Positions 52,168 to 60,404 are shown, counted from the stretch's first letter. The stretch: 64,000 bases of DNA from Fusobacterium gastrosuis (GCF_900095285.1 NZ_LT607734.1:1364001-1428000); one strand, 5' to 3'. Made by a program: numbers and translations. Notes: a model not told the origin generated them from the sequence alone.

Positions 52168-52815
52168 ATGGAGCCTAGAAAATTATGTGAAGACGCTTGG
52201 CAAGAGATAGCAAGTAATTTTCCTGATTTTAAGGTACTTTCAAAAGGACAAAAATTAAAAAAAGTTGCTAAAAATAAGGACATTTTCTTTGAAATATACT
52301 TTCAAGCAAATAGATATAACTATAAATATAGCGTAGAGTTTATTCCACATATAAGCATTCACTCAAAATCAATGAAAAAGGCAGGTATCAATAATGGTTA
52401 TATCTATGGTGGAGAGTTAGGCTCTTTAAGTGGTAGAAAACAGCTTAAGTGGTGGCAGCTTGCCGGTGTAAGCTATAAATATACAGTGGAAGAAGTAAGC
52501 GAGCTTATCAAAAAATATGTTATTCCGATTTTTAACGATTTTGAGGATACTCAGGAAAATATTGATAGAATTATAAACGGAAGTTATACGCAAGCTTGTT
52601 TGCTGTACTATATTTATTTTTTTGGCGGTAAAAATAAAGCACAGCAGTATTTTAATAAAATCATAAAGGAAGACAGATTGAAAAAAAGGTATATCGGATT
52701 TTATAACTCATTAAAAGGAATACCAAAGGAAAATGTGAATTTAGACTACTCGGAATTTTCCGGTGCAATGACAGTTAAATTTGCATATATCAATGATATT
52801 GAAATAGAAGAATAA
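52168..52815 (+). CDS. Hypothetical protein, DUF4304-like N-terminus
   Basis: 215 residues. The N-terminal half (FKVLSKGQKLKKVAKNKDIF, then VEFIPHISIHSKSMKKAGI) recalls DUF4304-type proteins that are common near toxin-immunity loci; the match is loose. The C-terminal half is helical (GGKNKAQQYFNKIIKEDRLK). AAAGGAAAAA ribosome site, box 7 follows its stop. Not firmly recognised. Confidence 0.55.
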   Translation: MEPRKLCEDAWQEIASNFPDFKVLSKGQKLKKVAKNKDIFFEIYFQANRYNYKYSVEFIPHISIHSKSMKKAGINNGYIYGGELGSLSGRKQLKWWQLAGVSYKYTVEEVSELIKKYVIPIFNDFEDTQENIDRIINGSYTQACLLYYIYFFGGKNKAQQYFNKIIKEDRLKKRYIGFYNSLKGIPKENVNLDYSEFSGAMTVKFAYINDIEIEE

Positions 52816-52847
52816 ATTTTAATTTTTAATAAAAGGAGAAAATTATG
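52813..52847 (+). repeat. Array spacer box 7
   Basis: TAAATTTTAATTTTTAATAA then AAGGAGAAAATT and ATG 52845. Confidence 0.75.
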
Positions 52848-53902
52848 GCAAAGATGATGTGTTGGGTGGGATGGTTTCCCACAGAGAAAGATTTTAATGA
52901 TTTTGCAGAACAAGGCACATACTTACAAGATGAGTATGATACGCCAACCTCTGCTCCCTCCTTTTACAATGAGCTGAATGGAGGTGATTTTGACTTGGAC
53001 TTCAGTATTCTCAAGTACCTTGATAAATCAGATGATTTGGAGGAATTCGCAAAGTTCGTCCCTATTAAGACGGACCTGTTTCTGTCTGAATGTCAGGCAA
53101 ATGGTCTGACCAAAGCAAACAGTCTTATATGTTATAAGCGAAGAGCGGGTATCACAGAGGAACAGGCTTCATGCGTGTCCAGTGTTGCCTACATAGGTAT
53201 CCATGAGTATTCTACCAGAGAAATAGAGAGTAGATTCTCTACTGCGGGAATGGAATTTTCCACTTTTGTGGGAACTACGGACAAGAGTAAGGAGGAGTTC
53301 ATGAAATACTTCGACCAGTCGGAATATATGCAGGCATTACAAGATTATCAGGCTGGCAAATCAAAGAAGAAGCCTAATCCGGAACTAAGATGCCAATTCT
53401 GTAAGGATGTAGGTCTTGATTTCTATTACCCTGAACTTTTAAGGGTTACGTTCTCTGACAAGCTTATTCCTATTGATGCAGAGCTGCTTTTACAAGAGGT
53501 GTTGAAAGAACCCATATTTTACGATGGGCTATATCTTGACTTAGAAAGGGTAAATATCTATAAAGCTAATTGTGCATTTTGTTATGTAGCCAATGGTTTT
53601 AGAAATCGTTTACTTGATAAGCATATTTGTATTTATATGAAAAATACCCCTAAATTGATAAAAAGAAAAAAGAAAGATATTGATGAGTTAGACAATTATA
53701 ATGGACTATTTTTCTTGGGAAGCATTACTTGGGAGTAGTAGATAAAAATGATGAACATTACGATAATAAAGATGACTTTAAACATTATCGTGCTTTCTTT
53801 GATAAACCAGAAATCATTATTTCTTATTTTGAAAAGTATATGAATGATAAAACTATCAATGTAGAAAAATGGTTAGATGTGACAGAAGAGTTTGAAGAAT
53901 AA
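52845..53902 (+). pseudogene. Imm22-like immunity gene, frameshifted near its 3' end
   Basis: The main frame (52845-53738, 297 residues) opens MAKMMCWVGWFPTEKDFNDF, matching the Imm22 start (WVGxFxxExDFxxY), with SVAYIGIHEYSTREIE and a CQFC / CAFC pair. It reads LFFLGSITWE and stops, while an overlapping frame continues KHYLGVVDKNDEHYDNKDDF to VTEEFEE and a stop at 53902, next to box 8. Loss of one G from a GGGG run at 53717-53719 explains the break. The first ~650 bases are clearly richer in G and C (codons such as GTC, CTG, ACC) than the rest and than all neighbours, so the gene is a mosaic of recent origin. Confidence 0.7.
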
Positions 53903-53933
53903 ATTTTAATTTTAAACGAAAGGAAGAAATATG
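53900..53933 (+). repeat. Array spacer box 8
   Basis: TAAATTTTAATTTTAAACGA then AAGGAAGAAAT and ATG 53931. That it begins at the frameshifted tail's stop supports the tail being part of the gene. Confidence 0.7.
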
Positions 53934-54245
53934 AAAGCTGAATTATATATAAATAAGGCATCTATACAAATAAAAAGAGGGGATATGGAAGGTGCTGTTT
54001 GTAGTATGAAAAAGGTTATTGAATTGAATGATGATATAGTTGCAAATGTTCAAGCCCATTGCTTTTTGGGTGAGTATTATTTTGTGAATCAGAATTATAC
54101 TTTTGCCAAGAAATATTTAGATTATATTACTGAACAACAAGAAGAATTGGAAAATGAATATGATGATTTGCTAAATGATGAAATTGTAAATGCGAATGTT
54201 TTGACAAAACTTATTGAAAAATATTTATTGGCACAATTGAATTAA
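53931..54245 (+). CDS. Small TPR-like protein
   Basis: 104 residues: AELYINKASIQIKRGDMEGA and NVQAHCFLGEYYFVNQNYTFAKKYLDYI (key positions of two tetratricopeptide-like helical hairpins). Acidic C-terminus. Last gene of the array. Possibly the remainder of a longer TPR protein or a partner of an immunity protein; function unknown. Confidence 0.6.
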   Translation: MKAELYINKASIQIKRGDMEGAVCSMKKVIELNDDIVANVQAHCFLGEYYFVNQNYTFAKKYLDYITEQQEELENEYDDLLNDEIVNANVLTKLIEKYLLAQLN

Positions 54246-54290
54246 AATTTTATTTTGAATAATAAATTAGAAGTCATTTCAGTGATAAGA

Positions 54291-54312
54291 ATAAATTTTA
54301 GTTTTTAACGAA
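54291..54312 (+). repeat. Orphan spacer-box copy without a gene
   Basis: AATAAATTTTAGTTTTTAAC then GA, but no ribosome site or ORF follows before the Fic gene: it marks the end of the array or a deleted member. An AAATAAATAA / TTATTTATTT inverted repeat lies at 54311-54348. Confidence 0.5.
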
Positions 54313-54359
54313 ATAAATAATTTTAAAATTGTAGTTGTTATTTATTTGAAAGAAATATT

Positions 54360-54416
54360 ATTCCGTTAAAACGAAAATATCATTCCGATAAAATGGATAT
54401 TATTCCGATAAAATGA
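54360..54416 (+). repeat. Three iterons upstream of the Fic gene (probable operator)
   Basis: ATTCCGTTAAAACGA (54360), ATTCCGATAAAATGG (54382) and ATTCCGATAAAATGA (54402) are direct repeats at 20-22 bp, two helical turns, running up to the -10. They probably bind the HTH domain of the Fic protein. Confidence 0.65.
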
Positions 54417-54422
54417 TATAAT
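54417..54422 (+). promoter_or_regulatory. -10 element of the Fic gene
   Basis: TATAAT directly abuts the third iteron, 23 bases before the ATG; the -35 region is covered by repeats. Confidence 0.5.
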
Positions 54423-54444
54423 ATATCAGAAAGAGGGTGATATT

Positions 54445-55335
54445 ATGTATATGACAGTAAAGCAAGCTGCAGATAAATGGGGAATTTCAGAACGCAGAAT
54501 TCGTATACTTTGCTCTGAAGGTAAGATATCAGGAGTATTTCAAGAAGGAAGAGCATGGAAAATTCCACTTGATACAGTAAAACCAGCTGATGGGCGTATA
54601 AAAAAAATAAAAAGTTTACTGCCTCTTATTGAAGAAAAGATAAAGATATTAAAAGAAAAGCGTCCATTAACTGCTGGAGAAATAGCAAGATTAAATGAGG
54701 AATTTCTAGTTGAATTTACTTATAATTCAAATGCTATAGAGGGAAATACTTTAACTTTAAGAGAAACAGATATGGTTCTTAGAGGATTGACTATTGATCA
54801 AAAGCCATTGAAAGATCATATGGAGGCAATAGGGCATAAAGAAGCATTTGAATATGTAGTGACTCTTGTTGAAGAAAAGCAGTCTTTATCAGAAAGAGTA
54901 ATAAAAAATATTCACCATTTAGTATTATCTGATAAAAAAGATGATAGAGGAGTTTATAGAAAGATTCCTGTTAAAATTATGGGTGCAGCTCATGAACCTA
55001 TACAGCCCTATCTGATTCAATCTAAAATGGAAAAATTAATAACAGATTTTAATGCTAATCATGAAAATATTATAACGAAATTGGCTAAATTTCATATAGA
55101 ATTTGAAAGTATTCATCCCTTTATTGATGGAAATGGGCGGACTGGAAGATTATTAGTAAATTTAGAATTAATGAAAGCAGGATATCCACCAATAGATATT
55201 AAATTTACAGATAGAATAAAGTACTACCAAGCTTTTGATGAATATCATATAAAGGGTAACCTATCAGCTATGGAAGACTTGTTTGCAAGATATTTGAATC
55301 AAAGATTAGATTTATATTTATCTATTTTAGATTAG
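54445..55335 (+). CDS. Fic-domain protein with N-terminal helix-turn-helix
   Basis: 296 residues. Residues 1-45 form an excisionase/MerR-like HTH (TVKQAADKWGISERRIRILC, then EGRAWKIP). The inhibitory helix motif YNSNAIEGN (S95xxxE99) precedes the Fic core, whose active site HPFIDGNGRTGR is complete at about 224-235. It is thus a class II Fic AMP-transferase, self-inhibited by its own alpha-inhibitor. Such HTH-Fic proteins are often autoregulated, and the iterons upstream support this. A second in-frame ATG lies at 54451. Target protein unknown. Confidence 0.9.
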   Translation: MYMTVKQAADKWGISERRIRILCSEGKISGVFQEGRAWKIPLDTVKPADGRIKKIKSLLPLIEEKIKILKEKRPLTAGEIARLNEEFLVEFTYNSNAIEGNTLTLRETDMVLRGLTIDQKPLKDHMEAIGHKEAFEYVVTLVEEKQSLSERVIKNIHHLVLSDKKDDRGVYRKIPVKIMGAAHEPIQPYLIQSKMEKLITDFNANHENIITKLAKFHIEFESIHPFIDGNGRTGRLLVNLELMKAGYPPIDIKFTDRIKYYQAFDEYHIKGNLSAMEDLFARYLNQRLDLYLSILD

Positions 55336-55397
55336 TAGTTAAATAAATTAGAATTTGGAGATTTGAAAGAATAAAATAAACTTCAATTTAATTGTAT

Positions 55398-55432
55398 AAA
55401 AAAGCATTGACATTATTTGTCAATGCTTTTTA
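55398..55432. terminator. Bidirectional terminator between Fic gene and DUF368 gene
   Basis: AAAAGCATTGAC / GTCAATGCTTTT stem with ATTATTT loop; T-runs on both strands. Confidence 0.88.
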
Positions 55433-55434
55433 AT

Positions 55435-56187
55435 TTATATATTAACCCAAATTTGTAAAACTGACATCGTTACTATACCAGTTATAAAAAATAAGGTAAC
55501 TTCTCTGTAATTCTTTAATAAATAATCAATCATTTTAGAAAAAATTACTATTCCACTTGCTACGCCTAAACCAACAAATATTAAAGGTTTTATTGTAAAA
55601 TTACTTACAAATGCAACTACATTATAATATTCACCTAGCATTAAAAGTAGTAATGATCCTGAAATTCCTGGAATTATCATGGCACCTGCTGCAACTAACC
55701 CACATATAAATAATTTTATCAAATATGTATTTTCAAAAGTACTTGTATTATTTAATGAGTACATAACTTCTGAGCTTGAATTTTTTCCATATTTTATATT
55801 TAAAAATATAAATATAAGCATTATTAATACTCCTATAAGAAAAGAAAGAATATTTTTCCTTTTCTTATAATCTAATCCTTTTATTATATAGGGTATAGAA
55901 GGTAAAACTAATAATGAAAATACAATAGAAGTCGCTTTTGGATAATTTGTTACAGAATATTTTATTATATTTGCAAACATTAAAATTCCTACTCCAGCTC
56001 CAGCTGCAAATATTGTTAAATATTTTGCGTATTCAATCTTAGTTTTAAAATTTACTTGTAAAAAATTCCCTATTTTTTCAACTAATTCATCATAGATATT
56101 CAATATAACAGCAAGCGTTCCTCCAGATACACCAGGAATAATATTTGCAACACCAATTACGATAGATTTTAAAAATAATTTAATCAT
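55435..56187 (-). CDS. DUF368 polyprenyl-phosphate transporter (PopT-type)
   Basis: 250-residue membrane protein with about eight hydrophobic segments. VANIIPGVSGGTLAVILNIYDE at the N-terminus and GAMIIPGISGSLLLLMLGEYYNV in the second half are the paired inverted-repeat motifs (IIPGxSG) of DUF368. DUF368 proteins have recently been shown to recycle undecaprenyl phosphate across the inner membrane. Location beside alr (peptidoglycan precursor) fits a cell-wall role. Confidence 0.9.
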   Translation of the reverse strand: MIKLFLKSIVIGVANIIPGVSGGTLAVILNIYDELVEKIGNFLQVNFKTKIEYAKYLTIFAAGAGVGILMFANIIKYSVTNYPKATSIVFSLLVLPSIPYIIKGLDYKKRKNILSFLIGVLIMLIFIFLNIKYGKNSSSEVMYSLNNTSTFENTYLIKLFICGLVAAGAMIIPGISGSLLLLMLGEYYNVVAFVSNFTIKPLIFVGLGVASGIVIFSKMIDYLLKNYREVTLFFITGIVTMSVLQIWVNI

Positions 56188-56219
56188 TTAATTGTATTCA
56201 CCTTTCCAATTTTTTAAAA

Positions 56220-57287
56220 TTAATCTTTTAATATTCTTTTTATTCTAAGCGGAGATAAAGATATAAATAATTCTAAAGCACTACACCCAGTTTTAGCTTT
56301 TAATTCGTTTGGTCTATGGTAAAGTTCAACCTTATCTCCAACATTTACAAGATCATCAACTTCAATAAAAGTATTATCCATTGTTACTTGTGAAATTTTG
56401 TATTCTTTTTTATTAATTAAGCAGTAAGTTCCTTTATTGCATTTAGGAAACCCATCACCATAACCTATTTTTATTTTGGCAATTTTTTTACATGAACTAT
56501 CTACACTGCATAATTCTTCATAAGCAACATAATTTAGTTCATTCAAATACTTTACTGTATCAACTTTTCCAGTTAATTCTGCTAGGACAGGTTTTAAATT
56601 TGTATCATAGTATCCTGCTTCTTGTAAACCATAACAAAGCATACCAGTTCTAATATGTGTAACTACTTCAATATCGTAATTAAAAATAGAAGCAGCATTT
56701 TGTAGATGAATAAGTTCAAATTTATTTTTCCCTAATTTATTTACAATATCTGTAAATTTTTGTATAACAACCAACCCGTCATCATAAGTGGCTGAAAAAA
56801 GATGAGAAAAAATTCCAAAAAATTTCCAGTCATTAAATTTTGCTAATTTTTTTAAACTTTCAATTTCATTTTCCAATATTCCATTTCTACCAAAACCTAA
56901 ATCTATTTTCAAAGACATTCTTTCAGTTTCTATGTTATTAGCAAGAGCTGCTTTAAACTCTTTTATGCTATTTATAGATGGAAATATATTAGGATTCTCA
57001 TTTAAAATTTTATAGTCTTCTATACTTTCAAAAACTAGAATTTTGTAATCACTTATTTTGAATTTTTTAAAATTTTCAATTATGTCTAATGCTTCAGATA
57101 AACGAGCTACTGCCCAAGTTTTAATATCTAAATCATAGAGTAATTTTGATATTAAAAGAATATCGTGACCGTAGGCATTCGCTTTTATTACAGGCAAGAT
57201 ATTTTTATTTTTAAAATTTTTTAAATAATTTATATTATGTTTTAGAGCTTCCTTATCAATTATTGCATAAAAAGAATTGTTAGTCAT
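56220..57287 (-). CDS. alr: Alanine racemase
   Basis: PLP enzyme making D-alanine for peptidoglycan. SFYAIIDKEALKHNI, the PLP lysine in PVIKANAYGHD (K35), THIRTGMLCYG and KIGYGDGFPKC (catalytic Tyr region) are present. The frame opens at a TTG (57305), but ATG 57287 has AAAGGAGG and gives MTNNSFYAI. Length 355, standard. It is 32 bases upstream of the DUF368 gene on the minus strand. Confidence 0.95.
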   Translation of the reverse strand: MTNNSFYAIIDKEALKHNINYLKNFKNKNILPVIKANAYGHDILLISKLLYDLDIKTWAVARLSEALDIIENFKKFKISDYKILVFESIEDYKILNENPNIFPSINSIKEFKAALANNIETERMSLKIDLGFGRNGILENEIESLKKLAKFNDWKFFGIFSHLFSATYDDGLVVIQKFTDIVNKLGKNKFELIHLQNAASIFNYDIEVVTHIRTGMLCYGLQEAGYYDTNLKPVLAELTGKVDTVKYLNELNYVAYEELCSVDSSCKKIAKIKIGYGDGFPKCNKGTYCLINKKEYKISQVTMDNTFIEVDDLVNVGDKVELYHRPNELKAKTGCSALELFISLSPLRIKRILKD

Positions 57288-57369
57288 AGTTCCTCCTTTA
57301 ATCAATAAAAAAATAATAAAAATAATCTTTTTTATTATATCATAAAGTATTATATTAAAAAAATTATTT

Positions 57370-57402
57370 TAAAAAAAGCTGTTACTAGAAAGCAACAGCT
57401 TA
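57370..57402 (-). terminator. Terminator downstream of the integrase
   Basis: Minus strand AGCTGTT / AACAGCT hairpin followed by seven T. The stretch from here to 57558 has no gene; it should contain the element's attachment site. Confidence 0.75.
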
Positions 57403-57536
57403 ATAAATATTTTATGAATTATAATATAAGTTTTCTGTCGGGAATATATACAATTATCAAATAGTGATAAAATATATATTATTTGTTCATATTATCCACT
57501 TAAAATTTGATAAAAAATAGCTATTTTTATTTTTTT

Positions 57537-57554
57537 AGAACCAAAATAGAACCA
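57537..57554. repeat. Tandem AGAACCA pair (candidate integrase arm site)
   Basis: AGAACCA at 57537-57543 and 57548-57554, 11-bp period, immediately downstream of the integrase stop. Confidence 0.4.
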
Positions 57555-57558
57555 CTCT

Positions 57559-58581
57559 TTATTTCTCTAACGCTTGAATTAATTGGGTTTCCATATTATC
57601 CAAAATATGAGTATAAGTATTAAGAGTTGTACTTACATTTGAATGTCCTAATCTCTTTGATATTAATAAAATATTTACACCTTTTGAAAATAAATATGTG
57701 GCATGTGAATGTCTAAAAGTATGAATGCTAAAATTTTTAAAATTAAATTTTTTTTCTATTGTTTTTAACCTAGAATATATTGTATTAGCATTCGATAATA
57801 CAATATAATCATTATCACTATTATAATAATTTATTTCTTTTAATTTTTCAATAGCTTTTATAGTAATATCATTCAGTAAAATTGTTCTATTGCTTTTTGG
57901 GGTTTTAGGAGTACTTACATAATCTTCTTTTTTATATCTAGTTAAAGTTTTATTTATTTTCATTTTTTTATTTTTGAAGTCTATATCTCCAAATTTCAAT
58001 GCTAATAATTCACCTTGTCTTATACCAGTCCAAAATAATATTTGATAGATACACTTATATTTTTCAGATATTTCACTTTCAATAATTTTATTAAATTCAT
58101 CTTCGGTAATTACATTTTTTTCAGTTTCTACTATGTTTTTAGCTACAATTGGCTCAAAATCTATACAGTTTATATTATGATATTTTTTTCCGTATAAAAG
58201 TATTGCTCTTATATCTGAATTTATTTTATTTATACTACTTCCTTTTAGTTTTCCAGAGTTAATAAGCATTTTGTTAAAATCGTTTATTACCTTAACTGTG
58301 ATTTCAGAAATTCTATAATTTTTAAAAAAAGGCAGAATATATTTATTTATAGATGATTTTTTTCTAATTATAGTTTTTAATTTTAATTGTATCTTTATGT
58401 CATCTAAATATAATTCAACTAATGATGATAGCAACATATTTTCGCTACCTTTAAATTTATATTTATATTCAGTTTCATATTCTAATGCTTCTCTTTTGGT
58501 TTCAAAGCCCCTCTTTTGAATTTTAATTCCGTTACAATAAAACAAAGATTTCCATTTTTTCCCGTCCTTGTATGCAGGCAT
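57559..58581 (-). CDS. Tyrosine-type site-specific recombinase (phage integrase)
   Basis: Integrates and excises the element. N-terminal AP2-like arm-binding domain (PAYKDGKKWKSLFYCNGIKI), SAM-like core-binding domain, and catalytic domain with R in WTGIRQGELLALKFGD, K in the following beta turn, H..R in HTFRHSHATYLF, H in KRLGHSNVSTT and the nucleophile Tyr in LNTYTHI. 340 residues. The GTG at 58590 is possible, but ATG 58581 follows AGAGGTG at six bases. It overlaps the excisionase-like gene's region by none to a few bases. Confidence 0.95.
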   Translation of the reverse strand: MPAYKDGKKWKSLFYCNGIKIQKRGFETKREALEYETEYKYKFKGSENMLLSSLVELYLDDIKIQLKLKTIIRKKSSINKYILPFFKNYRISEITVKVINDFNKMLINSGKLKGSSINKINSDIRAILLYGKKYHNINCIDFEPIVAKNIVETEKNVITEDEFNKIIESEISEKYKCIYQILFWTGIRQGELLALKFGDIDFKNKKMKINKTLTRYKKEDYVSTPKTPKSNRTILLNDITIKAIEKLKEINYYNSDNDYIVLSNANTIYSRLKTIEKKFNFKNFSIHTFRHSHATYLFSKGVNILLISKRLGHSNVSTTLNTYTHILDNMETQLIQALEK

Positions 58582-58582
58582 T

Positions 58583-58816
58583 TTAAACACCTCTATTTTT
58601 ATTTTGAAGAGCTATTTTTTCAAATTCATTAATAGATGAAAAGCTCATATTAGCAGTTCTTAGATTAAAGTATCCTATCGGTATAGCTCCTTTAACAATT
58701 TCTATCCCGTTTTTTTCTAATTCTTTATTAAATTTTTTTACCATTTCGTAGGCTTTTGTTCTTCCTAATCCTGTTATTTCCATTACATCTTTTACTTTAT
58801 AAAATTTCTTTTCCAT
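58583..58816 (-). CDS. Excisionase-like HTH protein
   Basis: 77 residues: YKVKDVMEITGLGRTKAYEM is a winged HTH of the excisionase/MerR-like type, then IVKGAIPIGYFNLRTANMSF. Directly upstream of and adjacent to int, the usual xis position; controls integrase direction. Start ATG 58816 with AAAAGGTGA. The ~200 bases to the next gene contain its promoter region and the terminator of the antirepressor gene. Confidence 0.82.
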   Translation of the reverse strand: MEKKFYKVKDVMEITGLGRTKAYEMVKKFNKELEKNGIEIVKGAIPIGYFNLRTANMSFSSINEFEKIALQNKNRGV

Positions 58817-58983
58817 GTTATCACCTTTTTATTTTCTGCAAATCATCTCCACTATTTCTAAATCTATAATAAAAGTTACTAAGTATAATAAGCTAAAATT
58901 AGCTTTATATTTAGCTTCTATAAACGCTAGTAATAATGTTATCATCTATCATATTCACCTACTTTTTATATTTTTTATTTTAA

Positions 58984-59017
58984 TTAAAAAATCCCTTAGA
59001 ATTAACTAAGGGATTTA
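58984..59017 (-). terminator. Terminator after the antirepressor gene
   Basis: AAATCCCTTAG / CTAAGGGATTT stem with six T on the minus strand. Confidence 0.88.
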
Positions 59018-59019
59018 AT

Positions 59020-59688
59020 CTAACTTGCAGTTCTAAAATCTGCTGGCTCTATCCAAGTAGAAATATATTCTAAGCAATTTCTTAAATCTTTTCTTTTTAT
59101 ATCTCTATAACTTGCAACACCAAATCTATCTTTTAAATCTCTGTACAATGCTTGAAACATAAATTTTTTATTCTCTAATAATTGAGGTACAATATCTATT
59201 CTTTGAAATATTCTAGTACTTACAGCTTTTTGTATTTTTCTTTGTTCTCCGTTATCCACTCTTATTTCGTTATCTACTTTATATTCCAATACATCAACTC
59301 TTTCTGCTATCTTTTCTTGTTCTTGTAATGTTAATATCATCATTTGTTGTGTTGACAGATTTTTATAAGGGTTTTGTAATTGTTGTTCTAATTTTTCTAT
59401 ATATTCAATAACTGCCTTTCTTACAAACTTACTTTCTCTCATTAAAACTTGTTTAGCTTGATTAAGAGTTAATATAAACATTGGATATTTTTGTTTGTTC
59501 TGTGGGTGTTCATATAGGGTCTGGGAAATTTTTCCCATACCTATTTCTTCTTCAAATTCATCCCTAATTATTTTTAGTAAATCATTATGATGTAATTCTG
59601 CTCTATTTCCTTCTTGTTTTCTAAAAATATTAATTTGTTCAACAAGTTCCAAACTTGTTATTTCGTTTTTGTTTTTTAATTCATTCAT
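59020..59688 (-). CDS. Phage Rha-type / ORF6C antirepressor
   Basis: 222 residues. The N-terminal Rha-like domain (ELHHNDLLKIIRDEFEEEIG, then FILTLNQAKQVLMRESKFV) is a phage regulatory module and the C-terminal ORF6C domain shows KIQKAVSTRIFQRIDI, FQALYRDLKDRFGVASYRDI and CLEYISTWI. Such proteins interfere with phage repressors on induction. A coiled-coil linker joins the domains. Own terminator; followed upstream by a 95-residue hypothetical. Confidence 0.88.
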   Translation of the reverse strand: MNELKNKNEITSLELVEQINIFRKQEGNRAELHHNDLLKIIRDEFEEEIGMGKISQTLYEHPQNKQKYPMFILTLNQAKQVLMRESKFVRKAVIEYIEKLEQQLQNPYKNLSTQQMMILTLQEQEKIAERVDVLEYKVDNEIRVDNGEQRKIQKAVSTRIFQRIDIVPQLLENKKFMFQALYRDLKDRFGVASYRDIKRKDLRNCLEYISTWIEPADFRTAS

Positions 59689-59703
59689 TTTTATTCCTCC
59701 TTA

Positions 59704-59991
59704 TTATTCTGCTAATCTTTTAAAAGGGTCATATTCAAGAGTGTAATTCTCATCAATGTCATTAGCTATTTTTCCATAATCAAAATACTTGTATTGTGTC
59801 AAGTCAAGAATATCAATTATAGCTCTTTCAAGTTGTACAAAAATCTTTTTATCTCCTGTATATCGCTTTTCAAGTTCTGCCATAAGATTAAAAAGTTTTT
59901 TCTTGTGTGCCTTGATTCCGTCTTCTAATAAGCCTTGCTCCGTTGCTAAATCAATAAAAGTTAGCAATAAATTTTTCTTTTCTTTTTCCAT
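59704..59991 (-). CDS. Hypothetical phage protein
   Basis: 95 residues, charged helical (ATEQGLLEDGIKAHKKKLFN, ERAIIDILDLTQYKYFDYG). Not recognised. GGAGGAAC site, co-oriented with the antirepressor, probably the same transcript. Confidence 0.6.
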   Translation of the reverse strand: MEKEKKNLLLTFIDLATEQGLLEDGIKAHKKKLFNLMAELEKRYTGDKKIFVQLERAIIDILDLTQYKYFDYGKIANDIDENYTLEYDPFKRLAE

Positions 59992-60099
59992 TGTTCCTCC
60001 TTGATTTTTAAGAGGTTAAGCAGTATAATAAAGATGTTCGGTCAGTATTATACTGGTCAACTCCTAATTATGTTTTTTATTAACTGATTAGGAGTTTTT

Positions 60100-60270
60100 T
60101 TATTTCTTCCTAATAATTATTTGCTGGTTTTCTTCATCAAGAAATAATTCAACTTCTTTCTCTTCTTGTGTTATTCCTAACTTTTTAACCCAAGGAATAG
60201 GTAAATTTATTCTTGTTGCTTGTGTTCCACCAGCTTTATAGAAAGAAATATTAAGATTTCTTTTTTCCAT
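60100..60270 (-). CDS. AbrB/SpoVT-like transcription regulator
   Basis: 56 residues, MEKRNLNISFYKAGGTQATR INLPIPWVKKLGI style swapped-hairpin AbrB fold (key residues: RINLPIPW, LGIT, VELFLDEENQQIIIRKK). Such proteins bind DNA as dimers and often repress their own promoter. The frame begins earlier (60291), but ATG 60270 has AGGAGGC. It is preceded by a promoter with two copies of CTTGTCACAAG. Could be an antitoxin, but no toxin is adjacent. Confidence 0.75.
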   Translation of the reverse strand: MEKRNLNISFYKAGGTQATRINLPIPWVKKLGITQEEKEVELFLDEENQQIIIRKK

Positions 60271-60283
60271 AATGCCTCCTAAT

Positions 60284-60319
60284 CTTGTCACAAGATTATT
60301 ATATATTACTTGTCACAAG
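60284..60319. promoter_or_regulatory. Paired palindromic operators around the AbrB-like promoter
   Basis: CTTGTCACAAG occurs at 60284-60294 and 60309-60319, 25 bp apart, one in the spacer of the promoter and one just downstream of the -10. Confidence 0.75.
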
Positions 60320-60326
60320 GTGTCAA
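60298..60326 (-). promoter_or_regulatory. Promoter of the AbrB-like gene
   Basis: Minus strand TTGACA, 17-bp spacer, TATAAT: full consensus, 28 bases upstream of the ATG. Confidence 0.85.
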
Positions 60327-60404
60327 CTATTTTTTTATTACACTACTAAACCCCTTAAAATCAAGTTCCCTTAGTTATTCTATTGCCAATGTTCAAAATA
60401 TTTT

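Larger units (their letters stand above)
46724..54245 (+). other. Immunity-gene array (polymorphic-toxin type, no toxin visible)
   Basis: About ten genes in one direction with unrelated small proteins, several of recognised immunity or immunity-associated families (Imm17-like, DUF4274, DMP19/DUF4375, Imm22-like, TPR). Most are separated by the same ~30-bp spacer that carries the ribosome-binding site. At least three members are broken. No RHS, WXG, Hcp, VgrG, two-partner-secretion or other toxin carrier lies in or beside the array within this window. Confidence 0.7.

Noticed and set aside
58815..59009. 64-codon plus-strand ORF between the excisionase and antirepressor genes
   Set aside because: Hydrophobic low-complexity translation, no ribosome site, and it runs through a minus-strand terminator.
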